A DNA stretch of 64,000 nt from JAFAGX01 sp035623255 (GTDB taxonomy: Bacteria > Acidobacteriota > Terriglobia > Terriglobales > Acidobacteriaceae), in assembly GCA_035623255.1 (NCBI GenBank), contig DASPTU010000125.1:124001-188000 (forward strand), given 5' to 3'. Both the position numbers and the translations under genes were made by a program. This document shows, one piece after another, positions 37,058 through 45,661 of the stretch. The notes under the pieces are model-generated. The model was not told where the DNA came from, did not search any database, and worked only from the letters and a program-made list of their open reading frames with translations. Every line of letters starts with the position of its first letter. Within the stretch, counting starts at the first letter, position 1.

Positions 37058-37330
37058 GGAAGGCTAATTTTAACATTCCAAAGGGCGAATCGTCCTTTTG
37101 CGTGTGGATCGGGTTGATAGAATATTCTTTGTGCTCGGGGAGCTGTAACTGTGCAATGTGCTCTGGACCCTCGCACTTCGCTCCAGGCAGATTCTTGCTT
37201 CCATTTCCAGGTTTGGCTGGTCTAAGGCTGTGGAACCCAGCTCCGCATGAACGGTAAGATCTTAGGAACCAATTTACGCCCGCTTGCGTAACAACAACCG
37301 AGGCACAGAAAGAGGGAGCAGGAGGCGGAT

Positions 37331-38545
37331 GTGAACGGTAATGGCAATGGCAAAAAGAAGCGCCGCAGAAGGATGATCATCGGCGGTATCGTCGCTGCCG
37401 TAGTGTTGATCTTTGCTGGAGCGCTCGTCGCCTTTAATCACGGCGGTACAAAAATCGATCCCAGCAAGCTGGCGAAGGTGGAACGCGGGGACCTCGCCAA
37501 GAGCGTCGTCGCAACCGGCAAAGTCACTCCCATCACCAAGGTGGAAGTCAAATCGAAAGCCAGCGGCATCGTCAAAAAGCTCTACGTCGAATATGGCGAT
37601 ATGGTGAAAAAGGGACAACTCTTGGCGCAACTGGACAAAGACGAAATCCAGGCTCAGGTGGAACAGTCCCGCGCCGCCTTGCAGGCCGCCGAAGCCAATC
37701 TGTCCAGTTCACAGGCCGACTACCAGCGTGCCACAGTCGATGCCGAAGGCCCCGATGTGCCTCTCCTCAAACGCCAGTATGACCGCGCCGTTGAGATGGC
37801 CAAGGACGGTGTTGTGTCCGCCTCTGCTCTGGATGATGCCGATCGAAATTACCAGATGGCCCTGAACAAGCAGAATGTCGCCAAGGCCCAGGTGACTGTG
37901 CTGAAAGCCAAGATCGCCCAGTCGCAAGCCGAGCTGGCGCGCGACCAGGCCAATCTCAAGCAGCTGGAAGAGCAGCTCAGCTACACTGACATCGTCTCGC
38001 CCATCGACGGCATCGTGCTTTCGCGCGACGTAGAAGTCGGTGACGCAGTCAGTTCCATCCTTGTTCTCGGTTCCTCCGCGACCCTGGTCATGACCCTCGG
38101 CGACACCAGCGAAGTTTACGTCAAGGGAAAGGTCGACGAGAGCGACATTGGCAAGGTATATCTCGGCCAGCCCGCCCGGATCAAAGTAGAGTCCTTCAAG
38201 GACAAGACGTTCAACGGCAAGGTCACCAAGATTTCGCCGATGGGCGTGGAAAAAGACAATGTAACCACTTTCGAAGTCCGTGTCTCCATCAACAACCCTG
38301 GCGGCGAACTCAAGGCAGAAATGACGGCAAACGCCGAGATCATCCTCGAAGAGCACAAGAATGTGCTGCAGATTCCCGAAGGCGCAATCATCTACGACAA
38401 AGATAAGAACTCCTCGGTCGACATTCCCGATCCCCATGCGAAGGACGGCATGAAAAAGGTAGCGGTTAACATTGGCATTTCCAACGGAGCGAAGACCGAA
38501 GTCCTGAGTGGCTTGAAGGAAGGCGAAGAAGTGGTCTTGCAGTAA
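37331..38545 (+). CDS. HlyD/MacA-type periplasmic adaptor
   Basis: Membrane-fusion protein of 404 aa. An Asn/Gly/Lys/Arg-rich N-terminal tail precedes one membrane anchor (about residues 15-36). A lipoyl-like domain follows (VKSKASGIVKKLYVEYGDMVKKGQ), then a coiled-coil hairpin with long Gln/Ala-rich helices, and beta-barrel domains that include TDIVSPIDGIVLSRDVEVGD. The GTG at 37331 is preceded by AGGAGG. MacB-like and TolC-like partners are not adjacent, so it must cooperate with a transporter encoded elsewhere. The strand and position suggest its own promoter in the 273-bp gap upstream. Confidence 0.87.
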   Translation: MNGNGNGKKKRRRRMIIGGIVAAVVLIFAGALVAFNHGGTKIDPSKLAKVERGDLAKSVVATGKVTPITKVEVKSKASGIVKKLYVEYGDMVKKGQLLAQLDKDEIQAQVEQSRAALQAAEANLSSSQADYQRATVDAEGPDVPLLKRQYDRAVEMAKDGVVSASALDDADRNYQMALNKQNVAKAQVTVLKAKIAQSQAELARDQANLKQLEEQLSYTDIVSPIDGIVLSRDVEVGDAVSSILVLGSSATLVMTLGDTSEVYVKGKVDESDIGKVYLGQPARIKVESFKDKTFNGKVTKISPMGVEKDNVTTFEVRVSINNPGGELKAEMTANAEIILEEHKNVLQIPEGAIIYDKDKNSSVDIPDPHAKDGMKKVAVNIGISNGAKTEVLSGLKEGEEVVLQ

Positions 38546-38581
38546 GATTTAGTTCTCGAACGATAAGATCCCAGCGTTATC

Positions 38582-38650
38582 TTGTCATTCCGAGCGGGGT
38601 ATTCTGTCATCTGCCTTCGGATGACAGAAACGCACTCGAGGAATCTGCAA
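38582..38650. repeat. Dispersed intergenic element with hairpin
   Basis: The element begins TTGTCATTCCGAGC and ends CGAGGAATCTGC, and encloses a perfect 10-bp inverted repeat, TTCTGTCATC (38602-38611) and GATGACAGAA (38620-38629), around an 8-base loop. It lies between the adaptor gene and the DUF4097-like gene. It has no T-run, so a terminator role is unproved. The flanks match the element at 35599-35660. Confidence 0.65.
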
Positions 38651-38663
38651 GCCCGGAGAGTTT

Positions 38664-39629
38664 ATGCCTAAACCCAAATTCCCGCTGGTTCTGATGGTCT
38701 GTTTGGCCTGTTGCCTACCGGCGTTCGCGTCTTCCGAAGGTGATTTCCACCGCACCTTGCAAGTAAGCGGTGCGGTAAGCCTCGCGGTCACGACCGGCTC
38801 TGGCAACGTGAATGTGCGAACGGGCGGCTCCGGTCAGGTGCAGGTTACAGGGCACGTCAAAGTCAGCAACTGGTTCGGCGGCGACTCAGAAAAGCAGCTT
38901 AAAACCATCGTTGATAATCCCCCAATACAGCAGAGCGGCAATGACATACGCATCGGGAACAGTGGGACTTCGGAGCTTTTTCATAATGTGTCCATCAGCT
39001 ACGACCTGGTAGTCCCGCCGGACACTCGCCTGCACTCGCACACTGGTTCGGGGAACCAAACTATAGAGGGCCTCCATGGCTCGGTCGAGGTCGAATCGGG
39101 TTCCGGAGAGTTGAAAATATCCGACATACAGGACACGGTTCGGGCGACTACTGGCTCAGGTGACATTCGCATGGAGCGCGTCAAGGCCAATGTGCATGCA
39201 AAGGCAGGCAGCGGATCCATTCAGGCCGCCGAAGTGGCTGGCGGCTTCGAAGGCCAGACCGGAAGCGGCCACATCGAGCTCGATCAGTCCGCCCCGGGCG
39301 CGGTTCGCGCCGAAACCGGGTCGGGTGGAATGGAGCTTCGTGGCGTGAACGGTTCTCTTGAAGCCACCGCCGGCAGCGGTGAGATATCGGCAGACGGCAA
39401 TCCCACCGGATCGTGGAGCGTCCATACCGGCTCGGGCGGTGTGCGTCTGAAGCTGGCCTCAAGCGCAGCGTTTGACCTTGATGCGCACACCAGCTCCGGC
39501 TCAATTTCTGTGAGCCAGCCAGTCACCGTTCAAGGCACGATTGGCCGTAAAGAACTGCGCGGCAAAGTCCACGGCGGCGGTGTTCCCGTCGAAGTGAGAA
39601 CTGGCTCGGGAAACATTCAAATCGATTAG
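38664..39629 (+). CDS. Secreted DUF4097-like beta-solenoid protein
   Basis: 321-aa exported protein with a signal peptide (MPKPKFPLVLMVCLACCLPAFA). The mature part is a chain of about ten short repeats, each with a T/S-G-S-G turn followed by a strand, such as TGSGNVNVRTGGSG, TGSGDIRMERV, AGSGSIQAAE, TGSGHIELDQ and TGSGGMELRG. This pattern is that of the DUF4097/GIN-type 'head' proteins and suggests a right-handed beta-solenoid. Function unknown. A role at the cell surface, as an adhesin or envelope scaffold, is the usual guess. It precedes the convergent CpxA-like kinase gene. Confidence 0.75.
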   Translation: MPKPKFPLVLMVCLACCLPAFASSEGDFHRTLQVSGAVSLAVTTGSGNVNVRTGGSGQVQVTGHVKVSNWFGGDSEKQLKTIVDNPPIQQSGNDIRIGNSGTSELFHNVSISYDLVVPPDTRLHSHTGSGNQTIEGLHGSVEVESGSGELKISDIQDTVRATTGSGDIRMERVKANVHAKAGSGSIQAAEVAGGFEGQTGSGHIELDQSAPGAVRAETGSGGMELRGVNGSLEATAGSGEISADGNPTGSWSVHTGSGGVRLKLASSAAFDLDAHTSSGSISVSQPVTVQGTIGRKELRGKVHGGGVPVEVRTGSGNIQID

Positions 39630-39644
39630 AAATCCGCGAAAACC

Positions 39645-41051
39645 CTAAACAACTGCCGCGGGCGACTCAACAGCCGAAGGCTGCGGCTTCGACGCGAGCG
39701 GCAGACGGATTTCAACCATCAAACCGCCTTCTGGTCGATTCACCGCCCGAACGCTGCCGCCATGCAGAGAAACCGCTCGTGCGGTTATCGCAAGGCCCAA
39801 CCCCACGCCTCCCGTCTGCCGACCTCGTGCATCATCAATTCTGTAAAAGGGGCGGAAAAGCTTGTCGAGCGCTTCTCCTGGGACTCCGGGCCCGGAATCC
39901 GTAACCCTCACAACCGCCTGCGAAGCCGTTGTTGCTCCCTCTTCCGCCAGTAGACGAACACGAACCGTCGTGCCTTCTTCCGTGTATCGGATCGCGTTGC
40001 GCGCCACATTCTCGATGGCGCTGTGCAACAGACTCGCGCTGCCGACAACCACACAGTCGGTCGTAATCTCAACTTCTACCTGGCAGTGACGGCTTTGCGC
40101 TTCAAACGCGGCATCCTTCGCAATTTCTTGGATGAGCTGCTGCAGGTTCACCGGAGATTTCTCCAGCGAGTCATCGCCCCCTTCGAGCCGCACCAGGGTC
40201 AGCAGCCTTTGGATCATTTCGTTCAGCCGATTCGTCTCTCGTTCGATCCGGTCCAGCGCGTTGCTCGCTTCTCCACCGCTTCGCTGTCGGGCCAATTCGA
40301 GCGCCACGTTCAGCCGAGCCAGCGGAGATCGCAACTCATGGGAGATGTCGCTCAGCAAGCGCCGTTGTGCGACAACCAGGTTCTGCAGCCGATCGGCCAT
40401 CAGATCAAAATCTCGAACTAATTCCGCAGTCTCGTCGCGTCGTCGCGAGCCCGGTACTCCCGCGCGGGCAGTCAAATCTCCCGAGGCTAATCTCTGCGCA
40501 GCAGCACGTAAACGTGCGATGGGTGAAGTCAAATAACGGGCCAGAATGTAGCAGACCAACCCGGAGGAGATAATGCCTATGAGCAAGCCCAGTCCCGGCA
40601 CCCCACGAATGCCAAACGGCCCCGGTGGTTCGGGTGGAAGCTCGGTGATAATCGTATATCGCTGTCCATCTGGCATCGGCATCGAGCCCGTCAGGAACTG
40701 ATTAGGCCGAAATCTTCCCCAGAATGTATTCGCGGGACTCATTCCTCCCGCCCTTGCTCGCTGCACCCATTCCGGCAGTTTGCGTCCCAGCAGATCCTTT
40801 CCATTCCCGTCTAGAACATACAGACGCACATGGTAGGTCTCGTGCACGCCTCGCAAATATTTCCAGACCGCTTGTTCGCCACCAGCTTGATTGGCCTGCA
40901 CGGCTTCACTGAGAAATTTCGCTTGCTGAGCTTGCAAGTCAGCTATCTCCCGCGAGGGCCGCAACGCGAAGGCCGCCAGAAGCGCCAGTACAAGAAACAA
41001 TGCATGCGCGATCCAGTAAGAGACGAAGATTTTAACGAACAGACTTTTCAT
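39645..41051 (-). CDS. CpxA-like sensor histidine kinase
   Basis: 468-aa inner-membrane sensor. TM1 is near residues 10-30. A periplasmic domain of about 120 residues precedes TM2 (LGLLIGIISSGLVCYIL), a HAMP linker (ending LASGDLTARAG) and the HisKA box with the phosphorylated His H238 (SDISHELRSP). The HATPase has an N-box (NVARNAIRYT), DSGPGVP and a GVGLGLAI glycine loop. Overall similarity is to the CpxA/EnvZ group. Its start overlaps the stop of the upstream response regulator by 4 bp, so the two are translationally coupled, with the regulator first. Confidence 0.9.
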   Translation of the reverse strand: MKSLFVKIFVSYWIAHALFLVLALLAAFALRPSREIADLQAQQAKFLSEAVQANQAGGEQAVWKYLRGVHETYHVRLYVLDGNGKDLLGRKLPEWVQRARAGGMSPANTFWGRFRPNQFLTGSMPMPDGQRYTIITELPPEPPGPFGIRGVPGLGLLIGIISSGLVCYILARYLTSPIARLRAAAQRLASGDLTARAGVPGSRRRDETAELVRDFDLMADRLQNLVVAQRRLLSDISHELRSPLARLNVALELARQRSGGEASNALDRIERETNRLNEMIQRLLTLVRLEGGDDSLEKSPVNLQQLIQEIAKDAAFEAQSRHCQVEVEITTDCVVVGSASLLHSAIENVARNAIRYTEEGTTVRVRLLAEEGATTASQAVVRVTDSGPGVPGEALDKLFRPFYRIDDARGRQTGGVGLGLAITARAVSLHGGSVRAVNRPEGGLMVEIRLPLASKPQPSAVESPAAVV

Positions 41052-41776
41052 CCTTCGCTCCTCACGGCGTCTCGCGGATGCGCGAAGATGTACCCCACCC
41101 CACGCACTGTTTTGATGTGGTCCGTGCCGGTGTCGCTGTCTCCCAGCTTTTTGCGTACTTTGCTGACGTGCATATCGATGCTGCGGTCAAAGGGCGAAAA
41201 TTTTCGGCTCAGCACTTCATCCACCAACTGCTCGCGGGTTACGACCCGCCCGGCTTCCCGCACGAGAACATGCAGCAGGTTGAACTCTACCGAGGTCAGA
41301 TCAACCGGGTGGCCGTTCTGCAAAACGATTCGGGTCGCTGGATCCAGATCGATATCGCCGACGTGCAAAGGTTCCGGGATTTCCGTTCCTGTACTTTTCT
41401 CTTCCGCCTGGGTCCGGCGCAGAATCGCCCGAATCCGCGCCACAAGTTCCCGCGGATTAAACGGCTTAGGCAAATAATCGTCGGCGCCGATTTCCAATCC
41501 AACAATGCGATCCACGTCCTCTCCTCGCGCTGTGAGCAGCAGTACCGGAATCTTCGACGCATTTCGAATCTTGCGCAGGACATCGAACCCATTCATCCCG
41601 GGAAGCATGACGTCCAGCACAATCAGGCGGTAATTTCCGCTCAGGGCTGATTCCAGCCCGCGATTGCCGTCATACACCGCCTCGACCTGAAAGCCTTCTG
41701 GTTCGAGGTATTCGCCCACCAGCGCGCAGAGTTCCACATCGTCGTCGATAACCAGGATCCGATCCACTTTGTTCAT
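41048..41776 (-). CDS. OmpR-family response regulator, CpxR-like
   Basis: Winged-helix response regulator. I chose the ATG at 41776 (MNKVDRILVIDDD), giving 242 aa; the longer frame adds 16 unlikely residues. The receiver domain shows the acidic pocket (DDD), the phosphoacceptor D55 (LIVLDVMLPG) and the conserved Lys in LPKPFNPREL. The C-terminal DNA-binding domain has the OmpR pattern (LTSVEFNLLHVLVREAGRVV, then RSIDMHVSKVRKKLG). It is co-transcribed with the kinase gene and divergent from a CpxP/Spy-like gene, and the intergenic region has CpxR-type sites, which supports a CpxR-like role. Confidence 0.92.
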   Translation of the reverse strand: MNKVDRILVIDDDVELCALVGEYLEPEGFQVEAVYDGNRGLESALSGNYRLIVLDVMLPGMNGFDVLRKIRNASKIPVLLLTARGEDVDRIVGLEIGADDYLPKPFNPRELVARIRAILRRTQAEEKSTGTEIPEPLHVGDIDLDPATRIVLQNGHPVDLTSVEFNLLHVLVREAGRVVTREQLVDEVLSRKFSPFDRSIDMHVSKVRKKLGDSDTGTDHIKTVRGVGYIFAHPRDAVRSEG

Positions 41777-41809
41777 ATCAGTTCTATAACAAAAGGCGCT
41801 GCGCCCCCG

Positions 41810-41824
41810 GTAAAGAAGTGTCAA
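41810..41824 (+). promoter_or_regulatory. Imperfect CpxR-like box
   Basis: GTAAA-GAAGT-GTCAA lies in the shared intergenic region of the two-component operon and the Spy/CpxP-like gene. It differs from the E. coli CpxR consensus GTAAA-N5-GTAAA at one base of the second half-site. It lies nearer to the regulator gene and may mediate autoregulation. Confidence 0.45.
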
Positions 41825-41841
41825 AACCCCGCCCGCCGGCT

Positions 41842-41856
41842 TTTACAAAACTTTAC
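41842..41856 (-). promoter_or_regulatory. Perfect GTAAA-N5-GTAAA (CpxR-type) box
   Basis: The plus strand reads TTTAC-AAAAC-TTTAC, so the minus strand is a perfect direct repeat GTAAA-N5-GTAAA, the consensus site bound by CpxR in enterobacteria. It ends 5 bp upstream of the -35 box (41862-41867) of the Spy/CpxP-like gene, the position expected of an activator. It is the strongest regulatory signal in this window. Binding by the adjacent regulator is inferred. Confidence 0.65.
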
Positions 41857-41861
41857 TCCGG

Positions 41862-41891
41862 TTGACGGACAATTTACTACCAAGCTACCTA
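41862..41891 (+). promoter_or_regulatory. Probable promoter of the Spy/CpxP-like gene
   Basis: TTGACG at 41862-41867 and TACCTA at 41886-41891 are separated by 18 bp. The -35 is near consensus and the -10 is poor, which fits an activator-dependent promoter. The Spy/CpxP-like ATG lies 68 bp downstream. Confidence 0.5.
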
Positions 41892-41958
41892 AAAAGTGTT
41901 CATATCTACACACAAACAGATTCGGAAACCCGAACTGCAGTTAGGGAGGGAGCAAGTC

Positions 41959-42429
41959 ATGAAGTTTAGTCGCATGAGTATTCTGGGTTCTGTCTTGGCC
42001 GCTGTATTGTTCGCAGGCACCGCCATTGCGCAGGGCCCACACGGGCAGGGGGGAGATTTCTTCGGGCCCATGTTGGAAAACATGACGGACGTACTTGATC
42101 TGACGGATGTGCAGCAAGCGCAGATCAAGCAGATTCACGACAACGCCCGGCCCACACTCCAATCTCTGATGCAACAGGAGCACCAGAGTCATCAGGCGCT
42201 GATGCAACTCATCACCAGCGGCAACTTCAGCGAAGCTGCCGCAAAGAAGATCATCGATCAGGAATCGCAGGTCCACTCGCAATTGGCTCTGCAGCACGCT
42301 CACTTGACCGCGCAGGCTTACCAGGTCTTGACAGCGGAGCAAAAAACCAAACTGACTCAGGTCATGGCAAGACACGAGCAACGGATGCAGCAGCACTTGC
42401 AAGAGCAGCCGCCAGCCGTGCAGCCGTAA
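41959..42429 (+). CDS. Spy/CpxP-like periplasmic LTxxQ protein
   Basis: 156-aa periplasmic protein with a signal peptide (MKFSRMSILGSVLAAVLFAG...AIAQ). The mature protein is all helical and has the two LTxxQ motifs of the Spy/CpxP family, LTDVQ and LTAEQ, within a Gln/His/Ala-rich sequence. I chose the ATG at 41959, preceded by GGGAGGGAG; the longer frame upstream has no reason to be translated. Family members are envelope chaperones or negative regulators of Cpx signalling. The divergent arrangement with the CpxRA-like operon is the same as in E. coli, which strongly suggests the corresponding role. Confidence 0.85.
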   Translation: MKFSRMSILGSVLAAVLFAGTAIAQGPHGQGGDFFGPMLENMTDVLDLTDVQQAQIKQIHDNARPTLQSLMQQEHQSHQALMQLITSGNFSEAAAKKIIDQESQVHSQLALQHAHLTAQAYQVLTAEQKTKLTQVMARHEQRMQQHLQEQPPAVQP

Positions 42430-42521
42430 TTAGCGCTACAGTCCAGGGGTTGCCGGAAGAGTGGCGGCGCCCCGGCAGGCTAGCTCTGCGTTTTGCGTTA
42501 TTGCAGATAAGGAGGGTTACT

Positions 42522-42740
42522 TTGGCCAGCGCAACTTTACCTCCCAACTTTGTCGACGTGATCGCCGCGGAGATGGCCTCCGGAGTGGATCGGGCCGTCG
42601 AATGCTGGATGTCACAAATCGAAGATGCGCTCAGCGATATCCACCTTACCTCGCTCGGCAGGCTACAAGCCGTGCGGCAGATCATTGACAAATACAAGGA
42701 ACTCACTGGCAAGGGGCAACTCAAGGGACGATCGGCCTGA
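42522..42740 (+). CDS. Small hypothetical protein (72 aa)
   Basis: Unrecognised small helical protein. I place the start at the TTG at 42522, preceded by AAGGAGGG at ideal spacing. An ATG exists at 42450 in the same frame, but it gives a leader without RBS. The product has no membrane segment or signal and is rich in helix-forming residues (ASGVDRAVECWMSQIEDALS, then GRLQAVRQIIDKYKEL). It lies 92 bp after the Spy/CpxP-like gene and 16 bp before a one-helix membrane protein, so the three may share a transcript. A Cpx-regulated accessory role is only a possibility. Confidence 0.6.
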   Translation: MASATLPPNFVDVIAAEMASGVDRAVECWMSQIEDALSDIHLTSLGRLQAVRQIIDKYKELTGKGQLKGRSA

Positions 42741-42756
42741 CTCGCGGGGAGCTCAG

Positions 42757-42897
42757 ATGACTTTCGATTCTGTGTACGCCTACCTGATCGATGCAACCTG
42801 GCTATTTCTTGGAAGTTGGATCGTGCTGTTGGCGGCCGCTTACATTATGACTTTCAACGGCGACTGGTCCCAGAGAACCCGCAAAAGCGCAAAATAG
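42757..42897 (+). CDS. Small single-pass membrane protein (46 aa)
   Basis: A short ORF beginning MTFDSVYAYLIDATW with one hydrophobic helix (LFLGSWIVLLAAAYIM) and a positively charged tail (SQRTRKSAK). It would be a bitopic inner-membrane protein with a basic C-terminus. The ATG at 42757 follows GCGGGGAGCTCAG, a fair ribosome-binding site. No known family. It lies 16 bp after the previous small gene and 95 bp before the ABC exporter gene. Because of its size, coding status is likely but unproved. Confidence 0.55.
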   Translation: MTFDSVYAYLIDATWLFLGSWIVLLAAAYIMTFNGDWSQRTRKSAK

Positions 42898-42992
42898 CAT
42901 GAGCTATTCAGGGCTCCTCATAACCATCCAAGGGTGGCCCCATCCTGCCTCAGAGCTGAACCTCCGGCTGGTAGAATCTCATCTACTACCAC

Positions 42993-44750
42993 ATGCTGCC
43001 CAAGAGCCTGCGCCCTCTTTATTCCTACCTCAAGAAATACCGTGGCAGCTACCTGATCGGAACGCTCTGCGTTTTCCTGCATAACGGAATCTGGATTCTT
43101 TTCCCTCTAGTCATCCGCCGCGCCATAGACGACTTGCACCTCGGGGTCACTCGCCAGAAATTGCTGACTTTTGCCCTGCTCCTGCTCGCGATTGCATGTG
43201 CGAAGGGCATCTTTCAATTTCTTACCCGCTGGATAGTGATTGGTGTGTCGCGCGAAATCGAATTTGATCTACGCAACGATCTTTTCCGCCACCTCGAGAA
43301 ACTCTCTTACTCGTACTATCAGCGCACTCGCACGGGTGACATCATGGCCCGTGCAACCAACGACTTGAATGCCGTCCGTATGCTTTTGGGGCCGGCCATC
43401 ATGTATTCGGCGAACACAATTGTCTTCACCGCCGGCGCACTTGCGTTCATGCTGTCGATCAGCCCGCGCTTGACTCTGTATGCCTTCCTGCCATTACCTG
43501 TCGTCAGCATTACTATCCAGTATTTCGGCCGTCAAATTCATGAGCGCTTCGAAAAAATCCAGGCGATGTTTTCTGATATTTCTGCCCGTGCCCAGGAGAA
43601 TTTCTCGGGCGTACGAGTGATTCGCGCCTACGTGCAGGAAGAGGCGGAAATCGCCGCTTTTGAAGCCGCCAATCAGGAATACATCGGCCGTAGCCTGAAG
43701 CTGGTCCGGTTAATGGGGATGCTCTGGCCGACCCTCGAAATCATGCTGGGATTTGCCATCGTCCTGGTGCTCTGGCTCGGCGGCCGCGAGGTTTTGCAAC
43801 GGCGCATTACCGTCGGCGATTTTGTCGCCTTCAACACCTACATGGTACAGCTTACTTGGCCGGTCATCGCGCTGGGCTGGGTCATCAATATTTTCCAGCG
43901 AGGAACGGCCTCCATGGGACGCATCAATCAAATCCTCGTGGAAAAACCGGAAATTGCCGACACCGTTGAACTGAAGTCCTGGAAGGATGTTCCGGTCACC
44001 CACATCGAGGGCGAGATCCAATTTCGCAATCTGAATTTTGCTTACAACGGCACATCGGTGCTCCACGACGTCAACTTGCGCATTCCGGCGGGTACGAGTC
44101 TTGCCATCGTTGGCCCAACGGGGTACGGCAAAACCACCTTGGTCAGTTTAATTCCGCGCATCTACGATGCGGCGCCGGGTATGGTCCTCATCGACGGCAG
44201 ACCGATCCGTGACTATCCGCTTGAATTCCTTCGAAGGAACATCGGTTTCGTCCCGCAGGAAACTTTCCTGTTCAGCGAGAGTGTGCGCGAGAACATCGCA
44301 TTCGGTGTGCAAGGTGCGACCGACTCGGAAGTCCGGGGAGCCGCGCAGGCTGCCAGTATCGCTGATGATATCGAGAGCTTTCCCGAACAGTACAAGACTC
44401 TCGTCGGCGAACGTGGCATCACGCTCTCCGGCGGGCAAAAGCAGCGCACGGCAATCGCTCGCGCCTTGATCCGCAACCCCAGAATTTTGATCCTCGACGA
44501 TGCGCTCTCCAGCGTCGATACGCATACCGAGGACAAGATTCTCAATCATCTGCGCGAAATCATGGCTGGCCGGACCACGATTTTCATCTCACACCGCGTA
44601 TCGACTGTTCGCAACGCAGACATGATCGCAGTTTTACACGGCGGCCGAATCGTTGAACTGGGAACCCACGAGGAACTGCTGGCCAGGAACGGCTACTACA
44701 CCGATCTCTACAACAAGCAGCTTTTGGAGGAAGAACTGGCCGAGGTCTGA
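42993..44750 (+). CDS. ABC exporter half-transporter (MsbA/BmrA-like)
   Basis: Fused membrane-plus-ATPase exporter of 585 aa that works as a homodimer or heterodimer. The N-terminal half has six transmembrane helices, and LSYSYYQRTRTGDIMARATND is the first coupling region. The nucleotide-binding domain has Walker A GPTGYGKTT (374-382), signature LSGGQ (478-482), Walker B ILILDDALSSVD and the H-loop SHR. All ATP-site residues look intact, so it can form a homodimer. The ATG at 42993 has no strong RBS. The likely role is lipid or drug export. It is the first gene before the biosynthetic region, but I have no direct link to the product. Confidence 0.92.
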   Translation: MLPKSLRPLYSYLKKYRGSYLIGTLCVFLHNGIWILFPLVIRRAIDDLHLGVTRQKLLTFALLLLAIACAKGIFQFLTRWIVIGVSREIEFDLRNDLFRHLEKLSYSYYQRTRTGDIMARATNDLNAVRMLLGPAIMYSANTIVFTAGALAFMLSISPRLTLYAFLPLPVVSITIQYFGRQIHERFEKIQAMFSDISARAQENFSGVRVIRAYVQEEAEIAAFEAANQEYIGRSLKLVRLMGMLWPTLEIMLGFAIVLVLWLGGREVLQRRITVGDFVAFNTYMVQLTWPVIALGWVINIFQRGTASMGRINQILVEKPEIADTVELKSWKDVPVTHIEGEIQFRNLNFAYNGTSVLHDVNLRIPAGTSLAIVGPTGYGKTTLVSLIPRIYDAAPGMVLIDGRPIRDYPLEFLRRNIGFVPQETFLFSESVRENIAFGVQGATDSEVRGAAQAASIADDIESFPEQYKTLVGERGITLSGGQKQRTAIARALIRNPRILILDDALSSVDTHTEDKILNHLREIMAGRTTIFISHRVSTVRNADMIAVLHGGRIVELGTHEELLARNGYYTDLYNKQLLEEELAEV

Positions 44751-44929
44751 CACAAAGTCACAAAGAGGCAATCGAAACTTGGCAATTGTCAATTTCAGAT
44801 GACAATTTGATCCTGACGGCTTGGAATACTGGAAGCTGTATACGCGAACGGCGCTTCAGAAGAGTATTGTCGTCCGGCACTGCTGATTATGCAGCCCTGA
44901 ATATCATCCTTCTGCAACAGGAGGAAAAT

Positions 44930-45619
44930 GTGAAACGGTTTTCTGTCCCGGAATTCCTGGACAGCGATGCGGGTACAACTTGCGAAGTGCGGACTGCGTT
45001 AACAGACCTGCAGCGCATCAACCGTTGGTTCGGCGGCACTGCGACGACTCTAGCCATGCTGGAACGGGTCCTCGATTGTACGAACAAGCACGATCTGTCT
45101 TTTCTGGAGGTGGCCTCGGGCACGGCAGAAGTCCCGGAGATAGCTGCAGGCACTGCATCCAGGCGCGGTATTGTCCTCCGCACCTTCCGTGTGGACCGCG
45201 CGGCCTCGCACCTGACGAATGGCAGCAGAAAAGCGCACGACGCAATTGTCGCAGACGCGCTGCATTTGCCGTTCGCTGACCGGAGCATTGACCTGGTCAG
45301 TTGCGGCTTGTTTGCCCATCACCTCGACCCGCAGCAACTGATGCGATTTGGGAAGGAAGCATTGCGGGTTGCGCGTGTCGCGTTGCTGGTCAACGACTTG
45401 GTACGAAACCCCGCACACTGGGCGGCGGCATGGATAGGACGACCGCTGTGGCGCAGCCGACTGACGCGCCACGATAGTGTTGTATCCGTCCGCAGTTCCT
45501 ACACGCCTGGAGAACTTCGCTCGTTGCTGCAGCAGGCTGGTGCCGCGGAGGTCGAGATTAGTCGGCATTACTTCTTCCGCATGGGCGCAATTGTCTGGTC
45601 GACACCAGCAACGAGTTGA
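44930..45619 (+). CDS. SAM-dependent methyltransferase, biosynthetic type
   Basis: 229-aa protein with a methyltransferase core. I chose the GTG at 44930, which has ACAGGAGG upstream; the long open frame starting at 44786 lacks RBS. The motif I region is LSFLEVASGTAEVPE, less canonical than usual, and the motif IV region is FADRSIDLVSCGLFAHHL. The C-terminal part (NDLVRNPAHWAAAW, then RLTRHDSVVSVRSSYTPGELR) resembles methyltransferases found next to type III PKS and flavin monooxygenase genes in bacterial alkylresorcinol-type clusters; this comes from memory, not a search. It starts the P450/halogenase transcript. Confidence 0.75.
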   Translation: MKRFSVPEFLDSDAGTTCEVRTALTDLQRINRWFGGTATTLAMLERVLDCTNKHDLSFLEVASGTAEVPEIAAGTASRRGIVLRTFRVDRAASHLTNGSRKAHDAIVADALHLPFADRSIDLVSCGLFAHHLDPQQLMRFGKEALRVARVALLVNDLVRNPAHWAAAWIGRPLWRSRLTRHDSVVSVRSSYTPGELRSLLQQAGAAEVEISRHYFFRMGAIVWSTPATS

Positions 45620-45661
45620 CGTCACCCCAAAAAGTCGGCAGAATGTCTCGATTTTCGGAGA

